Assembly: GCA_023053685.1 (NCBI GenBank) | Contig: JALIGW010000016.1 | Location: 9,607,501-9,671,500 of the forward strand | Length of the DNA: 64,000 nucleotides | Direction of reading: 5' to 3' | From: Diadophis punctatus similis | Lineage: Eukaryota > Chordata > Lepidosauria > Squamata > Dipsadidae | The notes under the pieces: model-generated | The model's input: only the letters and a program-made list of their open reading frames with translations | Database searches by the model: none | Told to the model about the DNA's origin: nothing | Translations under genes and position numbers: made by a program | Shown here: positions 33,770 through 45,398 of the stretch, in pieces | How positions within the stretch are numbered: the stretch's first letter is position 1 | How the letters are laid out: the number at the start of each line of letters is the position of its first letter

Positions 33770-34016
33770 GAGCCGAGGTGGCGCAGTGGTTAAATGCAGC
33801 TACTGCAGGCTATTCCAGCTGACTGCTAGTTCAGCAGTTCAGCTGTTCAAATCTCACCAGGCTCAAGGTTGACTCAGCCTTCCATCCTTCCGAGGTGGGT
33901 AAAATGAGGACCCAGATTGTTGGGGGCAATATGCTGAACTCTGTAAACCGCTTAGAGAGGGCTGTAAAGTACTATGAAGCGGTATATAAGTCTAAGTGCT
34001 ATTGCTATTGCTATTG
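33770..34016 (+). mobile_element. tRNA-derived SINE (TTGCTA-tail subfamily), complete
   Basis: Best-preserved copy: 'gagccgaggtggcgcagtgg' head with A-box, 'gttcaaatctcaccagg' B-box region, core, 'taaaccgcttagagagggct' and three ATTGCT units. Confidence 0.95.
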
Positions 34017-34835
34017 AAGCAAAGAGGTTTGGAAACTCTTGGCTATTATCTAGTAATATTCTGGAGTTTGCAATGCAGAAATGATAGTCTTACCTCTAAG
34101 GTTGCAACTCACATATTGCTGAAAACAAAACACCAGGCAATGACTCCCTCCCTCCCCAAAGGATAAATAAAGATGCATATTTGCAGCTGAATTGCATATA
34201 TTTCAAAAATGAATGGATGCAAACTTAGAAATAATTGTAATTATAATACTACAATTATTGATTGATTGATTGATTAAATGCATTAAGACACTGATTGAAG
34301 TGTGTGTTGACTCTTATCAACTCTGTTGATAGACCAGAAATAGCTCTCCTTGACATGGCCTTTCAGTCCATTCATCACCTCTATAATCAAGTCCATCCAC
34401 CTTGCCACCAATTGTCCACCTTTCCCAACATTATAGACTTCTTAATAGAAATTATTTATTATAGTTTAAGTAGAAGAGAGATGCCTTCTCATGGAATCAT
34501 AAATTTGAAGCATCCACTTAGGGCTGATGTTCAGCTTCCTGATAGCAGAAAGTTGCCTAGCCCTTGTTTAATCACATCCAGTGAACAATAGTTAATCGCT
34601 TCTCTGAATAATTGCCTCTACTGTCAAACTGCTCTTACTGTTTTAAAGTTTCTCCCAATGCTTAATTACATTCTGCTCTCCTATAATGTAAATGCTCTCA
34701 CCATAATGGGAAAAGTGAATTAACACAATGCTGATTGTCGATAGGCAGTTGCAAAGCCTTAAATAAGCAATGCCTTCAGATAGCACCTGGCTCACCTTGG
34801 CTGATCTTGAAAAGCTGAACAAGACTTTTCTCTAG
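34017..34835. other. Unassigned sequence with candidate conserved block
   Basis: Contains a short (ATTG)n at 34256-34275. 34560-34760 is unusually non-repetitive and balanced, and is listed as a candidate conserved noncoding stretch. No coding evidence. Confidence 0.4.
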
Positions 34836-35305
34836 ACTCTAGAGAACTCTAGAAAGAGTGCAGAAAAGAGCAACAAAGATGATTAGGGGACTGGAGGCTA
34901 AAACGTATGAAGAACGGTTGCAGGAACTGTGTATGTCTAATTTAATGAAAAGAAGGACTAGGGGAGACATGATAGCAGTGTTCCAATATCTCAGGGGTTG
35001 CCACAAAGAAGAGGGAGTCAAGCTATTCTCCAAAGCACCTGAGGGTAGAACAAGAAACAATGGGTGGAAACTAATCAAAGAGAGAAGCAACTTAGAACTA
35101 AGGAGAAATTTCCTGACAGTTAGAACAATTGATCCGTGGAACAGCTTGCCTCCCGAAGTTGTGAATGCTCCAACACTGGAAGTTTTAAAGAAAATGTTGG
35201 ATAACCATTTGTCTGAAGTTGTGTATGGTTTCCTGCCTAAGCAGGGGGTTGGACTAGAAGACCTCCAAGGTCCCTTCCAACTCTGTTATTCTATTCTATT
35301 CTAAG
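34836..35305 (+). mobile_element. CR1 LINE 3' end, relatively well preserved
   Basis: An open frame of 148 codons (34858-35304) reads [58 protein letters not shown] and LPPEVVNAPTLEVLKKML, the CR1 ORF2 C-terminus. The 3' end 'ccttccaactctgttattct' is followed by ATTCT repeats, the CR1 hallmark. Among the youngest CR1 copies in the window. Confidence 0.95.
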
Positions 35306-35432
35306 GACAAATGTGGTTAATACTCATAAAGGACACCACATTGCGGATGGCAGGTTAAGCAAGGAAGATAAATATCTCAAATAAGCAAGGGCAATCTGCC
35401 TCTATATTATTGCCCAGAACTATAGTATATAT

Positions 35433-35568
35433 CAGGGCTGTCAAACTCCCGGCCCACGGGCCAGATGCATCATGCGCTGGCCATGCCCCATGTTTACCAA
35501 AGGGGGAAAAAGTCCCAATACGTGATGTCATGTGATGCTGCCGTGACAATGTGATTTTGACACCCCTG
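35433..35568. mobile_element. hAT (Charlie-like) MITE (family D), 136 bp
   Basis: Perfect 8 bp duplication GTATATAT (35425-35432, 35569-35576). Termini 'cagggctgtcaaactccc' and 'gattttgacacccctg'. Confidence 0.94.
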
Positions 35569-35576
35569 GTATATAT

Positions 35577-36389
35577 CAAAGAATGGTCTGAAAAGAGAAA
35601 TATCTGGATATTTTAATTACCTGCTACCTGATTTATTATTTTTTAAGAAATGGGATGTGGCTGCAATATGTGAAACCGTATTTGGACCCAGAAGCAAGAT
35701 TGTAGTTAATCCACTGGAAGTTTCAATGAATTTCATTGATTAAACTGAAGCTTCTAAAAATTAAGCCGCCATTTTTATATTCTGCACTGGATTAAAAAAA
35801 AATTGGGAGGAAGCCGCTGATCGATTTGCAACACATCCAAGCAAGTTTGTATTCTAATCCAGTCAACTGCAGTGTTCAATAATGTTTCAGTTTATGCTTC
35901 AGTCTTGGTGGAAATAACAATAAATTATGTTTGATACTATTTTTATTGCCTCAGCCTTCAGATAATCAGCATATTTATAGCCCAAGAGAAGGAAGTCATT
36001 TTGTTTTCAGAGGCAAGGAGAGCTCTGTGAGTTTATGATGAAATGTCTTCCATCTCTGCTAATAGATGTTATGGTTTTGTTGTATATGAACCAATTGTAT
36101 GCTTGACGCTTCCCGCTCGGTGAGTTTTGCATTATTAATGCTTCTCAGAGTTCTTGTAATGTGAGCATCTGAATAACCCTCAGTGTTGAAAGCAACTGCT
36201 GAAAGTTACCAATAAAATATGGAGGCAATATGAAGGGTATATATGCATACACTCACGGCTTATTAACTTTTAATTACAATTCATTTTGTTCTCAGATTCC
36301 AATCTCTGCCCATTGGGGAGTCAACTTCCCAGTCAACTTCCTGAGTTGAGCTTTTTCTCTTTCTTGGAGCCAGAAGATTTTTTAGATTT
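35577..36389. other. Unassigned sequence; candidate conserved noncoding element
   Basis: 800 bases free of recognisable repeats. The part 35850-36290 is non-repetitive, has moderate GC, and includes TTAATTACAATT-type homeodomain-like sites near 36270. Conservation cannot be tested here. Confidence 0.35.
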
Positions 36390-37056
36390 AGATTCATTAT
36401 TAGAGTTGGAAGGGACCTTGTAGGTCATCTAGTCCAACCCCCTGCTCAAGCAGGAGTTCCTACACCATTTGAGACAGATGGCAGTCCAGTCTCTCCTTGA
36501 AGGTCGCAAGTGTTGGGGCTCTCATGACCTCTGCTGGCAAGCTGTTCCACTGGTTGATCGCTCTCACCGTCAGAAAGTTTCTCCTCACTTCCAGGTTGAA
36601 TCTCTCCTTGGTCAGCTTCCATCCGTTATTCCTTGTTTGGCTTTCTGGTGCCATAGAGAACAGCCTGACCCCCTCCTCTCTGTGTCATCCCCTCAAGATT
36701 TGAAACACTGCTATCATGTCACCCCTGGTCCTTCTCTTCGCTAGACTGGCCAAGCTCAGTTCCTGCAACCGCTCTTTGTATGTTTTATTTTCCACACCCT
36801 TTATCATCCTGGTTGCTCTCTTCTGCACTTTCTCTAGAGTTTCGATGTCTTTTTTGTAGTGTGGTGACCAAAACTGGATGCAATACTCTAGGTGTGGTCT
36901 GACCAAGGCTTTATAGAGTGGTACTAGTACCTCTCTGGTCCTTGATTGTATCCCTCTATTTATGCAGCTCAGGACTGTGTTGGCCTTTTTGGCTGCTGCT
37001 GCACACTGCTGGCTCATATTTGTAACATTCTTCTGACTGTAACATTCTTCTATTTT
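36390..37056 (-). mobile_element. CR1 LINE 3' end, ORF2 C-terminus
   Basis: Minus-strand frames (37062-36685 and 36654-36460) give [59 protein letters not shown] and LPAEVMRAPTLATFKERL. One frameshift lies between them near 36670. It is a different CR1 subfamily from the copy at 34836, judging by residues and the short 3' tail. Confidence 0.95.
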
Positions 37057-37131
37057 AGGCAAAACAACACATCTTCACTGCATGTACATACTTAGTCTGC
37101 AGAGTTGGACTTCACTGAATAGTGTCCAGAT

Positions 37132-37214
37132 CAGTGTTTCTCAAACTTGCAGACTGGGGAATTCTGGGAGCTGAAGTTCACATATCTTAAAGTTGCTAAA
37201 GTTGACAAACGGTG
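37132..37214. mobile_element. Palindromic hAT-like MITE (family E), short
   Basis: Flanks GTCCAGAT / GTCTAGAT (7 of 8). Starts 'cagtgtttctcaaacttgc', centre 'ggggaattctgggagctgaa', end 'agttgacaaacggtg'. Confidence 0.8.
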
Positions 37215-37222
37215 GTCTAGAT

Positions 37223-37464
37223 CTAACTAAAAAGTCCAAAGGGGAAGGATGTTGAGTGTTACGGTTGCCCACTCCAGCCAATGCATGCTCATTTCATTCC
37301 ATGTACAATTGCAGCATGCTAAGATCACTTATGTGCCACTTTGTCTACTCAAGCCTGTTACTTACCATACAGGTGGAAGCTTCAAATGCATGTATAGGAT
37401 GCAAGCAATGGGAGCTAATTTTGAATAATGAAAGTCAGAAACTTATTGTCCACCATCTATGTTA
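37223..37464. other. Unassigned sequence
   Basis: No feature recognised. CR1 may extend slightly further left than annotated. Confidence 0.35.
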
Positions 37465-38915
37465 CAAAAATCTCACCCGTATCACCACCAGATGGATTCA
37501 TAATTGGCTGACCAGCCATTCAATATATAGTCCTCAGTGGAAGTACATCTACAGGAAGGGAAGCATTCAATGGGATACCCCAAGGTTCTGTCTTTGGTTC
37601 AGTACTCTTCATTACTTTCATAAATAATTTAGATGAGGGGATAGAAGGGGAACACATCGAATTTGCATGATAGCAAGCTGGGAAGAGGAATAGCCAACAC
37701 TTTAGAAGATGGACTCAAGATTCAGAAGGATCTTGACAGACTTCAACACTGAGTCCTAGCCAACAAAATTCAGCTCAGTGGTGATAAAAGGAAAGTTTTA
37801 CACTTAAATAAGAAAAACTAAATGCACAGGTATAGAATAGATGGTACATGGCTAAACAACAGTAACTGTGAAGGAGATCGAGGAATTCTTGTGGCAACCA
37901 TTAAAATATGAGCTAGCAGTGTGCTGCAGCTGCCATAAAAGCCAATGCAGTCCTAAGCTACATCAACAGAGGGGTAGTATCAAGGTCATGTGAAATCTTA
38001 ATACTAAAGCATTTTATACTGCTTTAGTAAGACCACATGTGGAATAGTGTATCCAGGTTTGGTCATCATGATACAAAAAAGATGTTGAGATTCTAGAAAG
38101 GTGCAGAGAAGAACAAAGATGATTGAGGTGGGAGGCTGGAAGTTAAAACATAGGAAGGAGAAATTTCCTGATAGTGAAAACAATTAACCAATGGAATGGC
38201 ATGTCTCCAGAAACTGTGGGTGTCTTCCTTCAATGGAGGTTTTTAAGAAGAGATTATACAGCCATTTGTCTGGTATATAGGGTATGGGGTGTAAGGGCAT
38301 GTTGTGTCTTTTTACGGCAGCTCATTCTAGAGCAGCTGTTAGGGCAGCTCGTTCACCTTTGGTCCCCACCTGTCACTCAGCTCTCACCTGTGGCTCCTAG
38401 CAGCTGTAGCATGCGCAGCGGCCACACCCCAAGCAACAGCTTCAACAGGCTGGCCAAACCAGGTTGAGAGTAGCCGTTGGGTCATCAACCTTCGGTGAGA
38501 TAGGGACTTGTCTATCCCGAGCATGTGAAGTCAGATTCCGGCGGACTGAGCGGATGAAATCTACTAGAATAGGACAACGGTCATGAAGGCGGTCTCTGCA
38601 AGCGAGGTGGTACGCTAAGAGCATGGCAAGACACGAAAGGCGCCCTGGTCAACCACTGCGCCTAGCCCATCTCCAACTGTCTCGACTCTTGTCCTGCTAT
38701 TGGAGCAAGATGGAATCTGGGAAGAGAGAGTGAGGCTGACTATGCGCACCTCTCCCTCACTTTAATTCAATTCACACGCAAGTCTTGAGATCCCCCCCGA
38801 TTCTCATAGATGTCAAGGTCCTCTTCGAATACGATGGATGAACATCATATAGGGTATCCTGAAGGGTTGGACCAGAAGACCTCCAAAGCCCCTTCAAATT
38901 CTGTTATTCTGTATT
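37465..38915 (+). mobile_element. CR1 LINE RT-to-3' region, old, split by a 561 bp insertion
   Basis: RT motif region reads, with frameshifts, as an 'IQWDTPRFCLWFSTLHYFHK'-like decayed form of the GVPQGSVLGP...LF block (37560-37627). It is followed by coding sequence matching 26897-27480 and the 3' UTR end 'ggaccagaagacctcc' with a TTATTCTG tail at 38890-38915. An unrelated segment interrupts it at 38286-38846. Confidence 0.88.
38286..38846. mobile_element. Unidentified 561 bp insertion with 11 bp target duplication
   Basis: The CR1 3' UTR is interrupted here, with ATATAGGGTAT at 38275-38285 and again at 38847-38857. The inserted segment has higher GC than its surroundings, no poly-A or simple-repeat tail at either end, no inverted termini, and no other copy in the window. 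A 60-codon minus frame (38624-38442) is present but matches no domain I know. If the element is taken as TGTAAGGGC...GAACATCA, it has TG...CA ends, so an LTR of an unfamiliar retroelement is one possibility. A SINE or retroposed RNA without a tail is another. Confidence 0.7.
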
Positions 38916-39734
38916 CTGCCTTTCCCCAGAAAAAGAACAGATAAGGTTTCATGGATTTTGAGGGAGTCAAACTTATGTCACTAATGGCTGCACAGTGACT
39001 CCAAGCTAGGCCCTTGCTTGACTCCTCCTTCCAGGCTGGCTGGTAGTTTCCTAACAGAATGTGACTGTATCTTATACCTAAGCAGTCTTTGCCTTCCTGT
39101 TATGTGATTTTTGCAGACAAAAGGTTTGTTCTAATATAATGACAAACTTGCTGGCAAAAAGATAGAAATTTGTATACTTTCTTCATTTTCAGAAGGGGCA
39201 GACAGAGGATAATATCAGGTTGAGGAATTGCCAGCTAAATCTAATTAATACCCTTGCTTAAGTCCAAACCTAAGAAGGTGGGTGGGGAGGTAGAAACTGC
39301 TATACACAGGTTAGAGGTAGAAGTTTCCTTTTCCAAGCAAGGCAATAATTTATTTAGATAAGTTTCTAAGCAGGTGGATCGTAAATCAAAGCCACTTGGA
39401 TTGTTATCAAGGAGAAGACATTTGTCATTCTGCTTGTTTATCTAGACCAGCTTAAAAGTGCACCATTAGTCTTTTATGTTTCCAACAAAATATCTTGTAT
39501 GAATAAAGAAGGGGAGAAATCAAATGGTTTTGTACATGCTGAAGTATTGTTTATATTTATGAACTCAAAGTGGTCATGGCAATATTGCTTTAATCCCCTA
39601 CAATATCATCACTATAACATCAGTCTGATCTCCAAGCCATTTAAATGCTATTGCCAAACCACCTGAAGTTATCTCCAAACTTGGCTAGGTTATTTACAGT
39701 ATGGATTGTCTCTCCTTGTTTGTTTTTTCTTCCA
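38916..39734. other. Unassigned sequence
   Basis: No recognised repeat or coding frame. Confidence 0.5.
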
Positions 39735-40123
39735 CCTGGTCCAGCAGGAGGAGGATCTTCTGGATCCCATAGCTAAGGAGGGTTGCATGGTGGGAGTCAG
39801 GAGAAGAGATTTTTCGATCATGGCATCTGCCAGTTGGAATATCATCCTTCCGGAGATCAGATTGGCTCTGTCAATGCTGGCCTTCCATAAGGCCCTGCAG
39901 AAGTGGATTCTGCTCAAGCTTGGGGCCCTGGGTGTGGAATGGAGCCCATTTTTTAAAATTAGATTGGATGTTTTATTCTGGCTTTGTAATTTTTCCCCCT
40001 ATGGCTTTAATAGGTTTTATATTTGGTGTGTTATTTTTTTTTTTCATTTTATTATTACCAGTCACCCAGAATCATGAATGAGAGATGGGTAGCGATATAA
40101 ATTTATTAAATTGAATAAATAGA
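39735..40123 (+). mobile_element. L2-like LINE 3' end (old)
   Basis: The frame 39706-40077 retains a decayed L2 ORF2 end (RRDFSIMASASWNIILPEIR, LAFHKALQKWILLKLGAL). It continues to an L2-type 3' terminus 'agatgggtagcgatataaat' and a short AAAT-like end. Confidence 0.8.
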
Positions 40124-40227
40124 TTTATCACAATTCTTCTTCCAGGAAAACAGCTTGAGGGACCTACAGACATAGGGAAATGTTCCATCAAATGACATAT
40201 TGCTAACGGAAGCCTTCCCAAATTCAA
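40124..40227. other. Short unassigned spacer
   Basis: No feature recognised. Confidence 0.35.
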
Positions 40228-40351
40228 GTAATTGGACCAGACTTCCCCAATCTGTAGGCCTCCAGGTGTGTTGGACTCTTATAATTCTCAGCTAACATAG
40301 AATAGGAAATGAAATCCAGCACATCTGAAGGGCATCCAGGTTTGTGAGGTA
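40228..40351. mobile_element. Decayed palindromic element
   Basis: 'acttccccaatctgtaggcc' and 'tgttggactcttataattct' on the left pair loosely with 'ccagcacatctgaagggcat' on the right. Consistent with a worn palindromic hAT-like MITE. Confidence 0.45.
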
Positions 40352-43284
40352 TGGCAGGGCAGATGTGTATCTATTCAGCAGGTCCTGCCTGCCTGCCATT
40401 ATCTGGAGCTATTATAATGTTTTTTTTTTCTTCCATTCCCAAGGAGGTTTGTAAAAATCAACTTATGTATTATGTTCAATGCATATTATTCAACTTTCAC
40501 AGTGCATGGAGAAGGAAAAATTATATCCAGACAAAAACCTGTCTCCTTCTTCCATGGTTATATGGGGACCCCTCCACCCACAACTCTCATCATTATTAAA
40601 GTGAGATCCCCCCCCAATGACTATGGAAAAAACTATACACCTCCAATCTCTACACTGTAGTCCAAGCAGCGACAGTCTCGCCAACCTCCTCTCCATTCCC
40701 ATAATGAATGAATAAAAAATAATTCTAAAACGTAGTTCCATTCTACTTATTCAGTTCAGTATATAATTTGAGGCCATACACCATACATACATACCCTCAA
40801 TATGAGGAAACACCTGGCTCGGCTGATCACCTAAAAACTGGATTGTGAGGATTGTGTATCTGGCTCATATTTCAATGAAATTGCCAAGAAACTCAAGTTT
40901 TGTAAGCTAGATGAGGAAGGAAAATCTACTTCTCTGCCTGTCCTCCACATGTCTGTCCATCCCAGAAGACAGGATTGTTGTGTGAATTGATATCCAACGC
41001 AACAATTGTCTAGTTCAGTAAACCTTGTTGTAAACATACTTGACTTGTTAAAGGTTTCTGAGATGACACATGAAACAACTGATTGGGCACTGCTGAATAG
41101 ACTTACCTTTGCCACTTCTCCTTCCTGTATAAATGTGGATTCACTTGTCAATTTTCAGCACAGACGTGGTAAAAGGTAATTGAACTCTGACTATGCTCTC
41201 TTCAGCTTCAATTATAGGTTATGAAAGCCCAGGGCAGCGATAAGCCACGATATATAATAGAAATAGTAGTACCCCAGAGTACTATACTTTATCATACATT
41301 TCTCTTAGCTTTCCAATTTCTATCTGCTTTGTATGCTACAGAACTTTATTTCAGCTGGGGAAGGATTTTTTCCCTTCCCTCTTCTCTGTGTAAAGAACAC
41401 GTACTTTAATATGTTTGATCTGGATATTATTTATACAGCAATAAAATAAAAACACTAGGTCCTGAGGATCATTCCCAAAGAAGCAAACCTTCAAAACTTA
41501 TTAAATCAAAGGATGAAAGTTGGTGCACCAGACTCTTGCCTGGAACGTCAACTAACCAAGACTCAAATTGTTCATAGAATTCACTGTTTAAATTCTGAGC
41601 TGACCTCTGTACAATCAGTTCATTGCTTATGACCTGTCTTCTGATGGAATTGACAAATAATTGAGACAAGTAACAGCAATCCCTAAAGGAATAGTGGAAA
41701 CATGGGCCAAAGAGTTCACTCCACTACCCCAAGGTACCAGTGTTATTCCCATGGTGATTATGGTACTCTTTTCACCTAAATACAAGAAATCAGCTAGCCT
41801 ACTGAATGGCCATAGGATAGTATATGAAGGAGAACAGAAAATGGCAGACAATTGAAGTGTTGTGCCAAGGCTCGACATATGCATCTTGGTGGGAGGGAGA
41901 GACACTGAGACCAGGGATTGATGGATGCCAACACAACAAACTGTTCTCAGCAGTTAAAAGCCTGACGCCGGTGATTAACGTCATGTTACATGAGACACAG
42001 AGAAACCCGAGCCCAGTGGAAGCTGCCACCGGAAAGAGACAATCTAAACCATGTGCGGCTAATGACCAGCTGAGAGGGGAGGGCTTCACAGCACCGGATG
42101 GTGTTTTGGGGGGAGAGAATGGTGAGGCTTTGCATAAATAGCACTGAGAGGAGGATGATCTCAGAGCTGACTTTGACCTGAATGGGTTCGGCATGGTCTG
42201 AGTTCTTATCTGTAGCGTGATTAAAAGCTGCAGTCCTTACTTTTGAAAGTGTCTTGAAGTCATTAACGCACAGGTCTGACTTAGCCAGTCCGACATGAAG
42301 AGCAAAATAATGAAGTGTGCAATAGGTAAAGAAGGAGCTCCAAGATGTGTGAAAGAGAAAAAGAGTAGACCAGTTAGTAAAAGATTGAAACAGGGTGCCC
42401 ATAACCATTACTCAAAGACTAGTTTCAAATCCTGGAGGCTTGGTTAGAATTAATGCCAGCCAGAAGTGAAAACAATGAATTTGAAATTTTTCACTAGTGG
42501 GTTAATATTTAGCCATCAACCTCACCAACATATAGATCACTTGGACACATCTGCTAGGATGAACTATATCTTCATTTATTAGCATGTGCAAATTCAGGAC
42601 CTCTGATTGTAAAGCGTTAACCTTCTATCTAGCCTTCACTTTTAACAGTGAAACTTAGTTTAAACATTGTGAACAAAACAATGTCACACCTCCTAAGAAA
42701 CATGAGCTTGGAAGAGCAGAGCTATATTGTCGTAACAATTAAAAAAATAATAATGCTAAAAATAGAAAATGCTTTTTGCAATGAAGTAATATGTTACAGT
42801 ACTTCAGAGATCAGCTACTCATAATTGAAGGGAGAAAAATTTAGAAGAAATAAACTCCACAACTTGTCTTTTGTGAAAGAAATAAGTTGTGCATACATTA
42901 CAATTTATTTCTCTCTATTCTAAATGAAGTCAGGCAGATGTTTCTTATTTTCTGTTATTCAGAAATTTGGAATCTTGGTGCAGTTCAAGGCCTTTTTCTC
43001 CCCCAGGCATCATCTGCACAGAATGACATCTTTATTTCTGGATGTTCTCTGGAAATCATTGCAGTTCCTTTTCCCAGTGTCTGCCTAAGAGACTGTCAGT
43101 CCAAGACCACATGTGAAAACACTTCCCCATATATATTTTTTGCAACAAACTATTTGGTTGGGTCCAAAAGAACTGAGAACTTTTGACATTCCATGGTGGA
43201 ATGGGGTTTCTGAAGAGAATGCTTTTGAGTTGGCAGGCCTCATTTCATTGTCCAGGTGCAGTGAATGGGACCAGGCAGAAATAC
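40352..43284. other. Unassigned sequence, 2.9 kb
   Basis: The longest stretch in the window without a recognised transposon. Short frames on both strands at 41.8-42.4 kb overlap each other in antisense and lack coding character. No exon with plausible splice sites and a recognisable protein domain was found. Confidence 0.5.
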
Positions 43285-43298
43285 CTCAAGGTTGTCCA

Positions 43299-43306
43299 TC
43301 ATCATC

Positions 43307-43357
<51 letters not shown>

Positions 43358-43571
43358 TTTAATGACCCCATAATCCCTTGAGGGGTGGAGTCTGTGCAAC
43401 TGAATGGAGCAGAGTGATTACTGGCCGGATGCCCTTCCTGTTGCCAATGCAGAGTTTTACTCAGCAATATTCTCATCATGCCCAGAGAGAGAAATATCTG
43501 CCTCCAGCTAGGATTGAACTCACAGCCTCCTGGTTGTGAGATGAGAGCTCCACCTCTAGGCCACCGCACCA
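43299..43571 (-). mobile_element. Sauria-type SINE with (ATG)n tail
   Basis: Reverse orientation. The minus strand starts 'gtggtgcggtggcctagagg', with a tRNA-like A box and B box 'gagttcaatcc'. It continues 'ggaagggcatccggccagta' and 'gaggggattatggggtcatt', a Bov-B-like 3' end, then about 20 ATG units (43299-43357 on plus). A 14 bp duplication CTCAAGGTTGTCCA sits at 43285-43298 and 43572-43585. In this family the 3' end is shared with Bov-B LINEs, which supply the retrotransposition machinery (established for squamates). Confidence 0.93.
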
Positions 43572-43585
43572 CTCAAGGTTGTCCA

Positions 43586-45080
43586 ATCATCCCCTCTCCA
43601 TATTCAAGTGGCATCCATAGCTCAATTCAAGATTTTATCTCTGGAATTCATATTGACCTAGCCATTCTCCCTAATCATTGGTCCTCCGAAACTACTAAAG
43701 CTGAAGATTTAAAGAATTGACTATGATGTAAAGAGGAACAGGAGAAATTCAGGAGTGATAGTGTCATATGTAGGGTGAATCAAATGAGCAAATGAGGAAA
43801 AATGTGTGGCAGGAGGAGAGGAAAGAGAAAATGTGAACAGTTCTGTCACGATGTGAATAATTGCCAGTTGTGCATCTCTACTGTTTTCTAAGGTTTATTG
43901 TATTTATAATCAAGCAGACATGTGATACGTTTTACTACGCATGCGTGCATTCCAGGAGTTTTGTCAACTCCCACTTTCCTTTCTTCTTCAATGCCTGCCA
44001 GAAGGCAGACGTGAATCCATTAGCTGAGAAAATGTAGTTTATTAAGGGTTTATTTTTGTTACTTTTGTACTGAAATAAATATTTTGTTAATTAGATTTGA
44101 ATCTCAGTTTTATTTTCTAAATACGAATGACTTCGAGGAAGCAAGATCCAAAGATCGCCTCTTGGTAGGAAAATTCCTACCTGTCAAGTTCACTGTTGAG
44201 TAGAGTGATCATTCTGAACAGATTACTTTTCTCTTAAGCCCAACATCTATAACTAGGACAGTTACTTCCAGAATCCAGTCTTGGAATGAGAATAAATACA
44301 GTATCTTTTTATCTCTATCTCTACTAGAGGGACAAGGAATGGAGATGTGATCATGTGTTAGCATTATATCTCTCCCTCCAGCCCCATGCAAATTATAATT
44401 CTGGCACTAGAAATATTCTTTATTGGATTTTAATCATAGATTTGGTTCTAATTATGATTTTTAAATTCAAAAATGTAACATAGTGGCTAGAGTGGCCAGA
44501 GTTAGACTTGTTAAAGTTTCCAACTAATGATGGAACTCCTGGACATGGTCTCCCAGACTAATCTACCTTGAAAGATCGTTATTGTGGAGATAAAATAAAG
44601 AGTGATCCTGCATAGGCTGCCTTGAGGAAAGGTATGATGCAAATATAAGAAATATCAACTAAATATAACCCTAATATAAACTAAAATTCATGATACCCTT
44701 TGGACCAATTCAAAGTTAATACAATTAGGATTAAATCCAAAGTGAAATTTGAGGACCTGAAATTAGCACAAATGAACTGAAACAATCCAGAACTATATAA
44801 CATCTTCCAATAAATGGGTACCCACATCTCTTTATCAAAAAGTGTCTATCCACTCAACGCACAATAGCCTAACCAACATAAGCTATGAAAAGGACAACAC
44901 TACCATACTTTAAAAGCATCTCAGAAACTACAAGATGATGTTAGTTTACCCTAGTAGCAATAAAGTTCTTTCTACAAATTCAAATGATTCTTGTTTGGTT
45001 TTTTTTTTAATTTAGATAATCCTTATGATTATTTTTATGAACATTTCAAGGAAGAAAACATACAATACAAAAACTCCATC
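43586..45080. other. Unassigned sequence, possible LTR-like part
   Basis: 43847-44140 begins TGTCACGATGTGAATAATTG and contains AATAAA (44074-44079). It could be a decayed LTR but no matching end or flanking repeat was found. The remainder is AT-rich with no recognised feature. Confidence 0.3.
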
Positions 45081-45232
45081 CACCTCCTATTTTCCCCACA
45101 ACAACCTTGTATGGTGAATTGGGCTGAGAGAAAGTTGACTGGCCCAATGCCATCCAGCTGGCTTTTATGCTTAAGGTGAGTCTAGAACTCGTGTACACCT
45201 GGTTTCTAGGCCAATAGCTTAACTACTATGGT
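45081..45232 (-). mobile_element. Old MIR-like tRNA SINE
   Basis: 'ccccacaacaaccttgtatg', 'ggctgagagaaagttgactg' and 'cccaatgccatccagctggc' form the reverse of a MIR-like core. 'ctggtttctaggcc' and 'cttaactactatgg' correspond to the worn tRNA head. Confidence 0.7.
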
Positions 45233-45398
45233 TTTCTTGTGCCCTACGTCTGCCAGCATTGTGGGGCTTGATCTTAAAGGAAATGGATTGCCCTTCTTAG
45301 TCGATATTTGAAACTATTTGTGGGACAGAAATGACATTAGTTGGTCTGGAGGATGATATGTGATAGGACCTGGAACTCACAGGCTCCTTGTTTCTAGC
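45233..45398. other. Unassigned spacer
   Basis: Possibly a second fragment of the same old SINE ('tggaactcacaggctccttg' at about 45371-45390). Confidence 0.3.

Noticed and set aside
38442..38624. 60-codon frame in the unidentified insertion as a protein
   Set aside because: Short and unsupported; noted only as part of the insertion.
41799..42408. Three overlapping frames of 105-140 codons as an exon cluster
   Set aside because: They lie antisense to each other, show no conserved domain, and no plausible splice-flanked exon was found.
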